Source: Patescibacteria group bacterium
GTDB taxonomy: Bacteria > Patescibacteriota > Patescibacteriia > 2-12-FULL-60-25
DNA: 64,000 nucleotides
Direction of reading: 5' to 3'
Assembly (NCBI GenBank): GCA_028688515.1
Contig: JAQTXZ010000001.1
Span: 620,001 to 684,000 of the forward strand
The notes beneath the pieces are model-generated. The model was not told the origin of the DNA. It saw nothing but the letters and a program-made list of their open reading frames with translations, and searched no databases. Made by a program: the position numbers and the translations under genes. Below are positions 33,284 through 41,279 of the stretch, in pieces; within the stretch, counting starts at the first letter, position 1; the number at the start of each line of letters is the position of its first letter.

Positions 33284-33312
33284 TGGACGATGACGAAAAG
33301 TTCTGCTATTCT
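33284..33312 (+). promoter_or_regulatory. Probable promoter of the 29-aa peptide gene
   Basis: TGGACG (33284-33289), 17-nt spacer, TATTCT (33307-33312). Confidence 0.55.
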
Positions 33313-33342
33313 TTTGTGCAAACCGCCTAACAAGGAGTGCAC

Positions 33343-33432
33343 ATGAAAGCCCGTTGGATCGCAGCCCACTTCGTCTTCACCGTCGCGCTCATCATCACCA
33401 TCTCCAAAATCCTTAAGCTCGCCCTTTCTTGA
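33343..33432 (+). CDS. 29-aa single-pass membrane peptide
   Basis: Small gene with full expression signals: promoter, Shine-Dalgarno AAGGAG 7 nt before the ATG, TGA at 33430-33432, and a terminator 31 bp later. The peptide starts MKARWIAAHF, has a hydrophobic core VFTVALIITI and ends SKILKLALS: one short membrane helix with basic residues at both ends. No family is recognised. It could be a regulatory or toxin-like membrane peptide, but no antitoxin RNA is evident. The signals, not the length, make it credible. It lies between two larger genes with no overlap. Confidence 0.7.
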   Translation: MKARWIAAHFVFTVALIITISKILKLALS

Positions 33433-33463
33433 CCGTCGTCTCCACCCTATCGAGCGACTCCCC

Positions 33464-33486
33464 AGGCCACTAGGCCTGATTTTTTT
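33464..33486 (+). terminator. Terminator of the 29-aa peptide gene
   Basis: AGGCC/GGCCT stem with loop ACTA, followed by GATTTTTTT. Confidence 0.8.
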
Positions 33487-33553
33487 AATCGGACTTGTAA
33501 CAAAAAATGTCGTAGATATCAAATATATCAACATTGTGTTAAGCTACTTTACC

Positions 33554-36253
33554 ATGCCATTTACCACTCTTGCGTTGCGCGCGCATGCCGATGAAGAGAG
33601 ATTAAGCCGCGGTAAGCGGTATCTTGAGGAGGGAAAAGTTAGGCAATTGGAAGTTGACCCGACAAGCGGAACTGCGCTGCGCGTTACGGCGACCGTTCAT
33701 GGGACGAGGCGTTATCGAACTTCCGTAGATCTCGATCCTGCCCGCAACGCAGTCATCGTCTGGTCATGTTCCTGCCCTTACGATTGGGGCGGGATGTGCA
33801 AACACGCGGTTGCGGTTGGTTTTGCGTTTATGGATTATGCCAAACACATGCCCGAACCGACGCCCACGATTCAACCAACTCCGGAGATGACGACATTGCT
33901 TGCGCGATTTTTAAAAACCAACCATGCGGACGTGACGGACAAAGTGATACAGCAACTCGCGTCCAAACTCGCTTTGGCGCAAATGCAATCCGGTGCGGAT
34001 GATAGCGCTGATCATCATTCACAAAGCAACGGGGTGAACAAACCGATTTTACGCATGCATCGTCTGGACAGCATACGCATATCCATTGCATACGATCGCA
34101 AAACCGACACTTTATCCATCAAACCGGAGGCTTTGTACGGTCCGCATGCCGTAATAGTCGGATCAGAAGAAACGCCTGCAAGAGATGCTGAAGACGGAGA
34201 AGAGACAGCGACCGGCCGACAAGTTGTTTTTCATATCGATAGGGATTGGGATGCGGAATGGTTTTGCGAACAAAATTTGCGGCATGCTTGCGGTGTTCAG
34301 CCGAGTCGAAATCAAATTTTCGAATTGCAGGGAGACGCGATTTATAAATTCGTTAAATACAATTTTCAAGATTTGGCCAATGCATACGAAGTGCAGATCG
34401 ACCCTACAGCCGAACATTTGATGTTCATCGACGAGGAGGACGTGGAAACCGATTGGAAAACTTCGTCTTCTGGAATCGATTTTTTGGATTTCGAAGTGGA
34501 TTGGCACTGCGCGCAATTCAAATTCAGTTTGCAGCAGCTGGAAGAGATGGTGGCGCAAGGTAAATCTTACATAAGACGAGATGACGGCTCGTTCGTCAAT
34601 CTCGGAAACCTGGGCGATGTAAGCGCCTGGTTGGATTTTTTAAAAGGCGCATCATCCACAAAAGACGGCGCTTTTCGCACCAAACTTTTTCGCGTTCCGG
34701 AAATGTTGCATCTCATCGAAAACATAGGAGCGAGCAGATTGACGACAATGGACCGTTACGTAAAAACTTTTGTGGACGAAGCGCACGAAGGAAAGCCGGT
34801 TGAACGAGTCAAACTGCCTAAAGACTTGAAATCAGTTTTGCGCCCGTACCAAGAACGCGGAGTCGAGTGGGGCGTGTTTTTACAAAAGTATCACTTTGGC
34901 GGAATTCTCGCGGACGACATGGGGCTTGGCAAAACCTTGCAGGCGCTGACTCTTTTGTCCATGCCGAATAAAACGGACGAGCCTAAACGCCCGTCAATCG
35001 TCATTTGCCCAAAAACTTTGATCGACGTTTGGATTGCCGAAGCGAAAAACTTTACTCCCCAATTGCGCATTATGGCCGTTCAAGGCACGGCAGCGGAACG
35101 CACGTCGCTTATCGGAAAAGTGCAAGACGCGGACGTAATCGTAACGTCCTATCCCCTGCTTTTACGCGACATCAAAACTTATCTAAGTGAAAAAATCGAA
35201 TTCAAATATTGCATTTTGGACGAAGCTCAATATATCAAAAACAGCGAAAGCGAAACTGCACAGGCCGTTAAATGCGTCAGCGCCGCATATCGCCTGGCGC
35301 TGACCGGAACGCCGTTTGAGAACGGCGTGCACGAGCTGTGGTCCATCTTTGATTTTTTGATGCCCGGTTTTTTAAGCGACAAAAAAACTTTCCGTACGCG
35401 TTATCAGCGTCCGATTCAAGAAAATAAAAACAACGATGCGATTGATTCCTTGCGCGCAAAAATTCGACCCTTTATTTTGCGCAGGACAAAAACTTCAGAG
35501 CTTAAAGACCTGCCGCCTAAAATCGAACAAATTCGCACCTGCGCACTTACCCCCGAGCAGCTAGTGCTTTACACGCAAACAATGGAAGCCGTGCGCCGCG
35601 ATGTTTTTACAGCCGTCGAACGCAAAGGATTCAAGCGTTCGCAGATAGAGATTCTTACCGCTTTGATGCGCCTGCGCCAAATCTGCAATCATCCTGCACT
35701 GGTTTTAAAACAAGCCAAACGCGATCCTGATTTATCCGGCAAAATGCCGACTGCCATGGAAATTATCGACGAGGCGATTGAGGGCGGACACAAAGTTCTT
35801 TTGTTCAGCGCGTTTACCAGCATGTTGGATATTATCCGCACAAGCTTGGACGACAAGAAAATCGGCCATTGCACGATTGAAGGTAAAACCAACGATCGCG
35901 CAAAACAAATAAAGATTTTCAACGAAGATCCCAACACACATATTTTTCTATTAAGTCTCAAAGCCGGCGGCGTGGGTTTGACTCTGACTGCCGCGGACAC
36001 CGTCATTCTATTCGATCCGTGGTGGAATCCAATGGCCGAAAACCAAGCCGCGGACCGCGCCCACCGCATCGGCCAGCGCAAAACAGTCAACGTCTACAAA
36101 TTGATCACCAAAGGAACGATCGAAGAGCGCGTCCTCGCCCTGCAAGATCGCAAGCGCAAACTCTTTGATGCGCTCATGGCCGAAAACGGCGAGGCGCTAG
36201 GCGCGCTTACTTGGGATGATATCAAGGGGTTATTTGAGGAGCCTTCTCCCTGA
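33554..36253 (+). CDS. SNF2-family helicase with N-terminal SWIM zinc finger
   Basis: 899 aa from the ATG at 33554 (a GTG six codons upstream is possible). The SWIM finger (CxC then CxH: WSCSCPYDWGGMCKHAV, about residues 70-88) leads. A ~300-residue bacterial SNF2-associated region follows. The Swi2/Snf2 motor has motif I DDMGLGKT, II LDEAQYIKN, III ALTGTPFENG, V LSLKAGGVGLTLTAAD and VI QAADRAHRIGQ. A double-stranded-DNA translocase that probably remodels DNA-bound proteins, including RNA polymerase. No methylase or nuclease neighbour suggests a defence system. Monocistronic. Confidence 0.93.
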   Translation: MPFTTLALRAHADEERLSRGKRYLEEGKVRQLEVDPTSGTALRVTATVHGTRRYRTSVDLDPARNAVIVWSCSCPYDWGGMCKHAVAVGFAFMDYAKHMPEPTPTIQPTPEMTTLLARFLKTNHADVTDKVIQQLASKLALAQMQSGADDSADHHSQSNGVNKPILRMHRLDSIRISIAYDRKTDTLSIKPEALYGPHAVIVGSEETPARDAEDGEETATGRQVVFHIDRDWDAEWFCEQNLRHACGVQPSRNQIFELQGDAIYKFVKYNFQDLANAYEVQIDPTAEHLMFIDEEDVETDWKTSSSGIDFLDFEVDWHCAQFKFSLQQLEEMVAQGKSYIRRDDGSFVNLGNLGDVSAWLDFLKGASSTKDGAFRTKLFRVPEMLHLIENIGASRLTTMDRYVKTFVDEAHEGKPVERVKLPKDLKSVLRPYQERGVEWGVFLQKYHFGGILADDMGLGKTLQALTLLSMPNKTDEPKRPSIVICPKTLIDVWIAEAKNFTPQLRIMAVQGTAAERTSLIGKVQDADVIVTSYPLLLRDIKTYLSEKIEFKYCILDEAQYIKNSESETAQAVKCVSAAYRLALTGTPFENGVHELWSIFDFLMPGFLSDKKTFRTRYQRPIQENKNNDAIDSLRAKIRPFILRRTKTSELKDLPPKIEQIRTCALTPEQLVLYTQTMEAVRRDVFTAVERKGFKRSQIEILTALMRLRQICNHPALVLKQAKRDPDLSGKMPTAMEIIDEAIEGGHKVLLFSAFTSMLDIIRTSLDDKKIGHCTIEGKTNDRAKQIKIFNEDPNTHIFLLSLKAGGVGLTLTAADTVILFDPWWNPMAENQAADRAHRIGQRKTVNVYKLITKGTIEERVLALQDRKRKLFDALMAENGEALGALTWDDIKGLFEEPSP

Positions 36254-36298
36254 CACCCCCTCGACAGCCACAAACTTTTAGGCTAAACTGGCGGGCAT

Positions 36299-36366
36299 AT
36301 AATTAACAAATAACAATTCTTCTGATATTTGGAAATTGTTAATTGTAATTTGTTAATTGTTAACTG
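36299..36366. repeat. Inverted AT-rich heptad pair before tRNA-Ser
   Basis: Left AATTAAC, AAATAAC, AATTC; right AATTGTT, AATTGTA, ATTTGTT, AATTGTT. Confidence 0.8.
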
Positions 36367-36371
36367 AACAA

Positions 36372-36461
36372 GGAGAGGTGGCAGAGTGGTCTAATGCACC
36401 GGACTTGAAATCCGGCGTGGCCGCAAGGTCACCGCGAGTTCGAATCCCGCCCTCTCCGCCA
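36372..36461 (+). tRNA. tRNA-Ser (anticodon UGA)
   Basis: Acceptor GGAGAGG/CCTCTCC. The anticodon loop CTTGAAA gives TGA. The long class II variable arm starts at GTGGCCGCAAGGTCACC, and the T arm has GTTCGAATC. CCA is encoded at 36459-36461. The last 16 bases are repeated at 37130-37145. Confidence 0.97.
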
Positions 36462-36462
36462 G

Positions 36463-36496
36463 ATAAAAGCGACCCAGGTGGGTCGCTTTTATATTT
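36463..36496 (+). terminator. Terminator directly after tRNA-Ser
   Basis: AAAAGCGACCC/GGGTCGCTTTT with loop AGGT or AG, then ATATTT. Confidence 0.85.
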
Positions 36497-36532
36497 GGAA
36501 AAAGAAAGAGGACTCATCCAGCGGACACGTCC

Positions 36533-36976
36533 TCATCGGAGAAGCTCAATCGCTTCTTGTAGATTTGTGGGATACGGATTTTCGCTTTCGCTCCACGTCC
36601 GAACCGCAAGTTGCTTCAGCCACCCACCGTCGAAACCGTTCGTGTAATCGTACGGTCCGCCACCGAACCGCGGGCCGTTCTTGTAGCCGCTGATTCGATC
36701 GTAGACAGGTTGACCCGCCTCCCGCTCCGCCAGTTCTTTGAATGTCTCGAAGGCTTCGCCGACTGGCACTCGCATAAGCATCGAAGACCCTTCGTATTGC
36801 TCCCCGGGTTGCTCCTGTAAAAGGAAAAGGTACTGACCTTCGGTGACGGTCACACGTACATGGGTTTCATCGGTCTGCGTTACCTGCTCGGACATTCCGT
36901 CGGTTTCCCACAGTGCGAAGTACCCTGACGCCGAAGGGTACTGTTGGCACAACAGAAAAGTACATGTTTTGATCAT
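36533..36976 (-). CDS. Hypothetical protein carried by the tRNA-Ser island
   Basis: 147 aa, no family recognised. An N-terminal MIKTCTFLLCQQYPSASGYF stretch is followed by VRVTVTEGQYLFLLQEQPG. A GPRFGGGPYDYTNGFDGGW segment rich in Gly/Tyr/Trp precedes a C-terminal helix. Probably soluble. The gene is the sole cargo of the island. It has a strong Shine-Dalgarno (AAAGGAG) and a TTGACA-type promoter, matching the other free-standing units in the 31-46 kb region. Confidence 0.7.
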   Translation of the reverse strand: MIKTCTFLLCQQYPSASGYFALWETDGMSEQVTQTDETHVRVTVTEGQYLFLLQEQPGEQYEGSSMLMRVPVGEAFETFKELAEREAGQPVYDRISGYKNGPRFGGGPYDYTNGFDGGWLKQLAVRTWSESENPYPTNLQEAIELLR

Positions 36977-37001
36977 TCACTCGCTCCTTTTGTTTGAATG
37001 G

Positions 37002-37030
37002 AAAATACTCTATTTTAAGCTTTTTGTCAA
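37002..37030 (-). promoter_or_regulatory. Promoter of the island gene
   Basis: TTGACA (37025-37030), 17-nt spacer, TATTTT (37002-37007), and Shine-Dalgarno AAAGGAG before the ATG. Confidence 0.85.
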
Positions 37031-37145
37031 GATATTCAGTTTGGGACAGCCTGACCCACATGCCTCATAATTATCTTCGTGCAAACCTTCAAAAAAGTTC
37101 TCAGCACACTGTACTGAGTTGGCACTAAACCCGCCCTCTCCGCCA

Positions 37146-37185
37146 TAAGAAAAGACCGAGCTGATGCTCGGTCTTTTCTTATTTA
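37146..37185 (+). terminator. Displaced original terminator of tRNA-Ser
   Basis: AAGAAAAGACCGAGC/GCTCGGTCTTTTCTT, 15-bp perfect stem, loop TGAT. It directly follows the second copy of the tRNA 3' end. Confidence 0.9.
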
Positions 37186-37191
37186 GACGAA

Positions 37192-37620
37192 CTATCTATT
37201 GTGATCGACTTTGTTTTTGTTGATTATTCCGACCGCTCTTGAGAGACGCTTATAACGCGCCTTCAGTTCGTTGAACTCCGCTTCGGAAACATTATTCTCT
37301 ATGGAATTAAGCAGTGCGACTATGGGATTAAGCGCCAACTTCGCCGGCTGTCTTATGGAGTGTGTTGCCGCCTGCTCGGGCGTGAGATCGACTATTGCCG
37401 TGAGCGCTTCGAGAGAATGTTCCACCTCAAAAGCAGACACTAAAGATTCGAATTCCGCGATCTCCGCCTCGCAGCTTCTCCGATTCTCGGGCGTGACCAC
37501 TGTTTCCGGATAATCTTCTAAAAAGGCCGCAGCTTGAGCCGCCTGCTCTTCCGAAAGCTGTTTCTTTAAATCTTCACTTGGTTCCACCGGGGGTTTTGGC
37601 GTGGGAAATTTTTCGTTCAT
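37192..37620 (-). CDS. Hypothetical acidic helical protein
   Basis: 142 aa. A Pro-rich start (MNEKFPTPKPPVEPSEDL) precedes three or four amphipathic helices rich in Glu and Ala, ending KRLSRAVGIINKNKVDHNR. No membrane segment, no motif. It lies between the tRNA-Ser terminator and a heptad repeat. It could be a small adaptor; I do not recognise it. Confidence 0.6.
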   Translation of the reverse strand: MNEKFPTPKPPVEPSEDLKKQLSEEQAAQAAAFLEDYPETVVTPENRRSCEAEIAEFESLVSAFEVEHSLEALTAIVDLTPEQAATHSIRQPAKLALNPIVALLNSIENNVSEAEFNELKARYKRLSRAVGIINKNKVDHNR

Positions 37621-37680
37621 AGTGACTTTAGCTTAACATACGGATGCGCGATGTACCATTTAGCAATTGCACCCCTCGTC

Positions 37681-37754
37681 ATGACGTGGGACGTTGGACG
37701 AGCGACGTGGGACGTTAAGTACGTTAGGTACGCTATGTACGTTAAGTACGTTAA
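37681..37754. repeat. Composite heptad/nonamer array
   Basis: GACGTGG, GACGTTG, GACGAGC, GACGTGG, GACGTTA (period 7), switching to AGTACGTT-like 9-nt units. It ends directly before the -10 box of the next gene. Confidence 0.88.
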
Positions 37755-37758
37755 TTGT

Positions 37759-37766
37759 GCTATAAT
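37759..37766 (+). promoter_or_regulatory. Extended -10 promoter, leaderless
   Basis: TGC then TATAAT (37761-37766), 7 nt to the ATG at 37774. The -35 region is supplied by the repeat array. Confidence 0.75.
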
Positions 37767-37773
37767 CCCCCAT

Positions 37774-38280
37774 ATGGCCTATACGCCCGAGACATTGCGC
37801 CAACTTGCGGAATCGCAGGATCTTTTTGTGTGGGAAACGCCGGAGCATGAGCATCATCCAAGGACTTCCAATTGGTATTTGATTGTCAGCCTGGTGACTC
37901 TGGCTTGCGTTGTTTACGGCATCTGGTCGGGTAATTTTTTGTTTGGTTTGATCATGCTAATCAGCGCGGTTGTCTTGATTTTAGCTGGCAATGACGAGCC
38001 TAAAAACATCCTGGTCCAAATAGGGCAAAACGGCGTTGTCGTGGACGGCCAGTTCGTGCCTTTTGACAAGCTTTTTAACTTTTCCATCATCTATCATCCC
38101 CCTTTTACAAAAGTCCTCTATATTGAGCGTAAATTCAGCCCAAAACCCAGGTTAAAGGTCTTTTTGCAAGACGAGGACCCAATCGCCATCCGCGAGCATT
38201 TACTCAAATACCTGCCCGAGAATCTGGTCTTGCGCGATGAGCATTTCTCTGATATTGTAGGCCGACTGCTTAGGATATAA
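37774..38280 (+). CDS. Membrane protein with C-terminal PH-like domain
   Basis: 168 aa from the ATG at 37774; the longer frame would translate the repeat array. A short cytosolic N-terminus leads to two membrane segments (WYLIVSLVTLACVVYGIW ~34-51, FLFGLIMLISAVVLILAG ~53-70). A soluble domain of alternating strands (ILVQIGQNGVVVDGQFVPFDKL, KVLYIERKFSPKPRLKVFL) and a C-terminal helix follow, like bacterial PH/YdbS-type proteins. Function unknown. Confidence 0.75.
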   Translation: MAYTPETLRQLAESQDLFVWETPEHEHHPRTSNWYLIVSLVTLACVVYGIWSGNFLFGLIMLISAVVLILAGNDEPKNILVQIGQNGVVVDGQFVPFDKLFNFSIIYHPPFTKVLYIERKFSPKPRLKVFLQDEDPIAIREHLLKYLPENLVLRDEHFSDIVGRLLRI

Positions 38281-38283
38281 AAG

Positions 38284-38348
38284 GAAATTAAGAATTAAGA
38301 ATGATTGTGCTTGTAATTCATAATTCATAATTTTTAATTCATAATTGT
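38284..38348. repeat. Inverted AT-rich heptad pair before tRNA-Arg
   Basis: Left AAATTAA, GAATTAA, GAATGAT; right TAATTCA repeated, then TAATTTTTAATTCATAATTG. Confidence 0.82.
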
Positions 38349-38352
38349 TTTT

Positions 38353-38429
38353 GCGGCCGTAGCTCAGCTGGATAGAGCGCCTCCCTGCGAAGGAGGAGGT
38401 CAGACGTTCAAATCGTCTCGGTCGCACCA
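38353..38429 (+). tRNA. tRNA-Arg (anticodon GCG)
   Basis: Acceptor GCGGCCG/CGGTCGC. D arm AGCTCAGCTGGATAGAGC. The anticodon stem CCTCC/GGAGG has loop CTGCGAA, giving anticodon GCG (codon CGC). The T arm has GTTCAAATC. CCA is encoded. Confidence 0.95.
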
Positions 38430-38463
38430 CGTAAAAATCCCAGTGACAACTGGGATTTTTACG
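38430..38463 (+). terminator. Terminator of tRNA-Arg
   Basis: CGTAAAAATCCCAGT/ACTGGGATTTTTACG, 15-bp stem with a 4-nt loop. Confidence 0.9.
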
Positions 38464-38567
38464 TGCCCCGTGGCGCATAGATCAAAATAGTTTCGCGCTT
38501 TACGGGGCTCCGACAATGGGATTCACGTGGCACCGCCCTCACGGACATGTTAAAATATTCGCATGTT

Positions 38568-39818
38568 ATGAAAAAAACAAAGAATGTTTTGTGGAAGTTT
38601 TTGCCTTTTTGGATTTTTCTTGTTTTCTTTAAATTAAGCGGCGGGTTGCATTACTCGCTCATCTCCCCTCTCGGCGAGAGGCTGATGCCGCTTTGGCTGG
38701 TCGGTCTTTTAATGGGCGGCGGTTCTTTGATCCAACTCGTGCTGGATGTGCCGGCCGGATTTTTATTGGATCGTTTTGGTTATAGGCGTTTATTGAAACT
38801 GACGACTTTTATCTTTTTATTTGCAGCCGTCAGTTACATGTTTGGTTTGACGGAAGTGACGTTTATAATCAGTTTGCTGATGAGCACGTTCGGCTGGTTG
38901 TTTTTTGGCCCGGGCGTGAGCGCTTATATTCTTTCGCATACAGACAAGAAAAACTCCGGCAGAATGATCTCAATGCGCGATATCTTTGGATCGCTTGGCG
39001 TTGTTTTTTCGAGCGCCATATTGCCGTTTGTAATATTGCTCGCGCCGCAACAAATCGGCTGGATAATTTTCATACCGCTTTTACTGGCTTTGTTGGCACT
39101 CGCCTTTAGTCCAAAGGATGTTAATTCCGTTCATGCGGAGATTAAGCATCCTTCGCAGCATCATTTTATCCGCAGAAATTATCTGCCGACTTTGCTTGCT
39201 ACAATTTCAAAACTCAATCCGGCGAGCGGGATGTTATTACTGACCAATCTGACCGGTTCTATTTTTTACTCGGTTATTTGGTTTGTCGTACCTCTCGTAA
39301 TCGCACATCAAATCAATGCAGGCATGTTGGGCATCGGACTGGGCATTTTCGATTTTGCAATCGTCGTCCTTGGCTTTATGCTCGGCAACCTGGCGGATAA
39401 ATTTAACAAACGTCTTTTGGTATTTTTAGGACTTTTGCTTTTTTCCGTTTCCGGAATGTTTTTAGGATTTAATTTTGGCTGGCTATTTTTACTTTTGGGC
39501 TTTGTCGCGACGACAGGAGACGAAATGTCGGAAATCTCGCTTTGGTCATGGTTGCATGCTCTGGATAAAAATCATGCAAACGACGGAAAAGTTTCCGGAG
39601 TCATCTATCTTTTTCAAGATCTCGGCTGGGCTATCGGTCCGATAGCAGCCGGGATCCTCTACGGACTCGTCGGCCCCACTTGGACGATTGTCATCGGGGC
39701 AACGCCAATTTTTTTGACTTGGATAGTCTATCTGCTTTTAGTGCGGCATCAACCCGGCAAGGTTTTATCCTTGGCGCAAATACCAATGAAACCGCACCGC
39801 GCCAGACACAAAAACTAA
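38568..39818 (+). CDS. MFS-family transporter
   Basis: 416 aa from the ATG at 38568 (the ATG at 38547 overlaps the TAAAAT box, so it is unlikely). About twelve hydrophobic segments are visible. The loop after the second is GFLLDRFGYRRLLK, the MFS motif A region, and its counterpart in the second half is GNLADKFNKRLL. The substrate is not readable from sequence. Monocistronic, behind the tRNA-Arg terminator, with a very short leader. Confidence 0.88.
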   Translation: MKKTKNVLWKFLPFWIFLVFFKLSGGLHYSLISPLGERLMPLWLVGLLMGGGSLIQLVLDVPAGFLLDRFGYRRLLKLTTFIFLFAAVSYMFGLTEVTFIISLLMSTFGWLFFGPGVSAYILSHTDKKNSGRMISMRDIFGSLGVVFSSAILPFVILLAPQQIGWIIFIPLLLALLALAFSPKDVNSVHAEIKHPSQHHFIRRNYLPTLLATISKLNPASGMLLLTNLTGSIFYSVIWFVVPLVIAHQINAGMLGIGLGIFDFAIVVLGFMLGNLADKFNKRLLVFLGLLLFSVSGMFLGFNFGWLFLLLGFVATTGDEMSEISLWSWLHALDKNHANDGKVSGVIYLFQDLGWAIGPIAAGILYGLVGPTWTIVIGATPIFLTWIVYLLLVRHQPGKVLSLAQIPMKPHRARHKN

Positions 39819-39879
39819 CTGGACTAAATTTTTGGTTAGGGCTACACTGAATTTTGTTAGTCAACAAAGGGGGGGCATC

Positions 39880-40677
39880 ATGTTCAGTTTAGATAAAAAC
39901 GTCACTGCGTGGTACAAAGTACTTTTTGACGCTTCAGATTGCTCCGTTTGCGTGATTGCTTCATCCGAGACCGCTCACTTCGTCCGTTCATTGGTCGACG
40001 AGAAGCCGGTTCTAAAAAAATGGTTCGACGGAATCGCCGACCCGCCAGAGTTTAACAACTCCCAACTTGGCGCGTGGGGCTTTGGAACATTGTGCACTTG
40101 CCAGGAACACGAAGAAGGCCGCATGTGGCGCTGTCGCCTGCCCGTCATCTTTCCGGAAGACGCCGATGGCTACGCGCTGATAAAAGGCTCTGCAACCGGA
40201 TTGGCAACAGCGGCAACAATGTGTCTTTTGTTCAAGATGCTGAATATGGCAAGCAAGCGGGGGGACCTGAAAAACCTGCAGGTTGCCGTGCTGGAGATGG
40301 CCATCAAAACAGAACCGCGGGAGTTTCCAATTTTCCTGAGCCTGTCTCCCGCAGCCTCTCAATGGACGCATTTATCCATTCAGCACACTCTGCATCTTGA
40401 AAAAGTTTCCGCGGTCATGGAGTCGGCTCATGGGCACATGAGTAGAAGCAGACGTATAGCAGGCGCGTGCAGCGCGGAGCTCTTGGGACCGGAAAACCTA
40501 CATCTCTCCGTTCCAGCTATACATGATTGCTCATTGAGCACCTGCGCCAACAGCCCGCGCGTTTCGCTCGAACTCTCGCCGCATAACGTCGACACCGCTC
40601 TGCAGCAGTTGACGCTTCTCGCCGGCGCAGCCGAACTTTGCAACCTTATCGGCCGCGAACTTTGGCCGCAGGCCTGA
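39880..40677 (+). CDS. Hypothetical soluble protein with strong Shine-Dalgarno
   Basis: 265 aa from the ATG at 39880, preceded by AAGGGGGGG; the longer frame runs through the leader. No membrane segment. Several Cys/His are scattered (CTCQEHEEG, CSAELLG, HDCSLSTCANSPR). The C-terminal part (VDTALQQLTLLAGAAELCNLIG) is helical. I recognise no family. It has its own terminator, and the response-regulator gene begins 94 bp later with its own promoter. Confidence 0.72.
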   Translation: MFSLDKNVTAWYKVLFDASDCSVCVIASSETAHFVRSLVDEKPVLKKWFDGIADPPEFNNSQLGAWGFGTLCTCQEHEEGRMWRCRLPVIFPEDADGYALIKGSATGLATAATMCLLFKMLNMASKRGDLKNLQVAVLEMAIKTEPREFPIFLSLSPAASQWTHLSIQHTLHLEKVSAVMESAHGHMSRSRRIAGACSAELLGPENLHLSVPAIHDCSLSTCANSPRVSLELSPHNVDTALQQLTLLAGAAELCNLIGRELWPQA

Positions 40678-40699
40678 TCCGAGACTCTCGGATTTTTTT
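40677..40699 (+). terminator. Terminator
   Basis: ATCCGAGA/TCTCGGAT overlapping palindrome, then T7, immediately after the TGA. Confidence 0.88.
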
Positions 40700-40701
40700 A
40701 T

Positions 40702-40729
40702 TTGACATTCTTGTGCGCGAGATCTAAAA
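40702..40729 (+). promoter_or_regulatory. Promoter of the receiver-domain gene
   Basis: TTGACA (40702-40707), 16-nt spacer, TAAAAA (40724-40729). Confidence 0.8.
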
Positions 40730-40770
40730 ACCTATGCATCTCGTACATTCATCAGGGAGGGAGCTCGGCA

Positions 40771-41163
40771 ATGAACAAAGGCAAAAAGAGTATTCTGATA
40801 CTGGACGACGAGGACATGCTTATCTCGATCTACCAAGCCTACATCGAATGCCTGGGATACGACCCTGTGATCGTGACTAACAGCGAAGAAGCGATCCGCG
40901 TCTTCCGCGAAGCTTACAAAGACGGAAGGCGTTTCGACGCGGTGATTCTCGACGAGTTCATCCCGGACCAGATGAGCGGCACGGATGTATTGCACGAGCT
41001 GCGTTGCACCGATCCGCACATTCTCGCCATCGCAACAAGCGGGAATATGTTCCGCGAAAATGCCGCCGATTACATCCTCAAGGGTTTTAACGGCACGCTG
41101 CCAAAACCCATCGAAGTGCAGGACATGGGAACCGCACTTTATCTCCTGTTCAGAGCAGACTGA
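40771..41163 (+). CDS. Stand-alone response-regulator receiver domain
   Basis: 130 aa from the ATG at 40771, which follows GGGAGGGAG; the longer frame is leader. CheY-like fold: acidic pair in LILDDEDML, phospho-acceptor Asp in AVILDEFIPDQMSG, the Thr/Ser switch position in IATSGN, and Lys in TLPKPIE. There is no output domain, so it would signal by protein contact. No histidine kinase is in the window. The PAS/GAF protein 2 kb downstream lacks a kinase domain, so pairing is not supported. Own promoter and terminator. Confidence 0.9.
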   Translation: MNKGKKSILILDDEDMLISIYQAYIECLGYDPVIVTNSEEAIRVFREAYKDGRRFDAVILDEFIPDQMSGTDVLHELRCTDPHILAIATSGNMFRENAADYILKGFNGTLPKPIEVQDMGTALYLLFRAD

Positions 41164-41169
41164 TCACGT

Positions 41170-41199
41170 GCCGCCGACGCTCTCGGAGGCTCTTTTTTT
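41170..41199 (+). terminator. Terminator of the receiver-domain gene
   Basis: GCCGCCGA/TCGGAGGC stem with one mismatch, then TCTTTTTTT. Confidence 0.85.
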
Positions 41200-41279
41200 G
41201 CTTGCTTTTATAACAGATGGGTAATAAGGTTAAAATAGATGCCAAATGTTAATTATGCACGACTTGATGCAAGCGAGAT

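Larger units (their letters stand above)
36446..37145. mobile_element. 0.7-kb island between direct repeats of the tRNA-Ser 3' end
   Basis: CCCGCCCTCTCCGCCA occurs at 36446-36461 (inside the tRNA) and at 37130-37145, and each copy is followed by its own terminator. Between them lies one minus-strand gene with its own promoter. This is the footprint of site-specific insertion into a tRNA 3' end. No integrase is present inside. Confidence 0.8.

Noticed and set aside
33214-33534. 106-codon minus frame opposite the 29-aa gene
   Set aside because: Begins and ends in terminator hairpins; the plus strand has coherent signals.
36357-36647. Frame running across tRNA-Ser
   Set aside because: Translates the tRNA itself (a familiar false protein) and crosses a terminator.
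38200-38478. Minus frame over tRNA-Arg and its repeats
   Set aside because: Made of antisense tRNA plus heptad repeat; no protein features.
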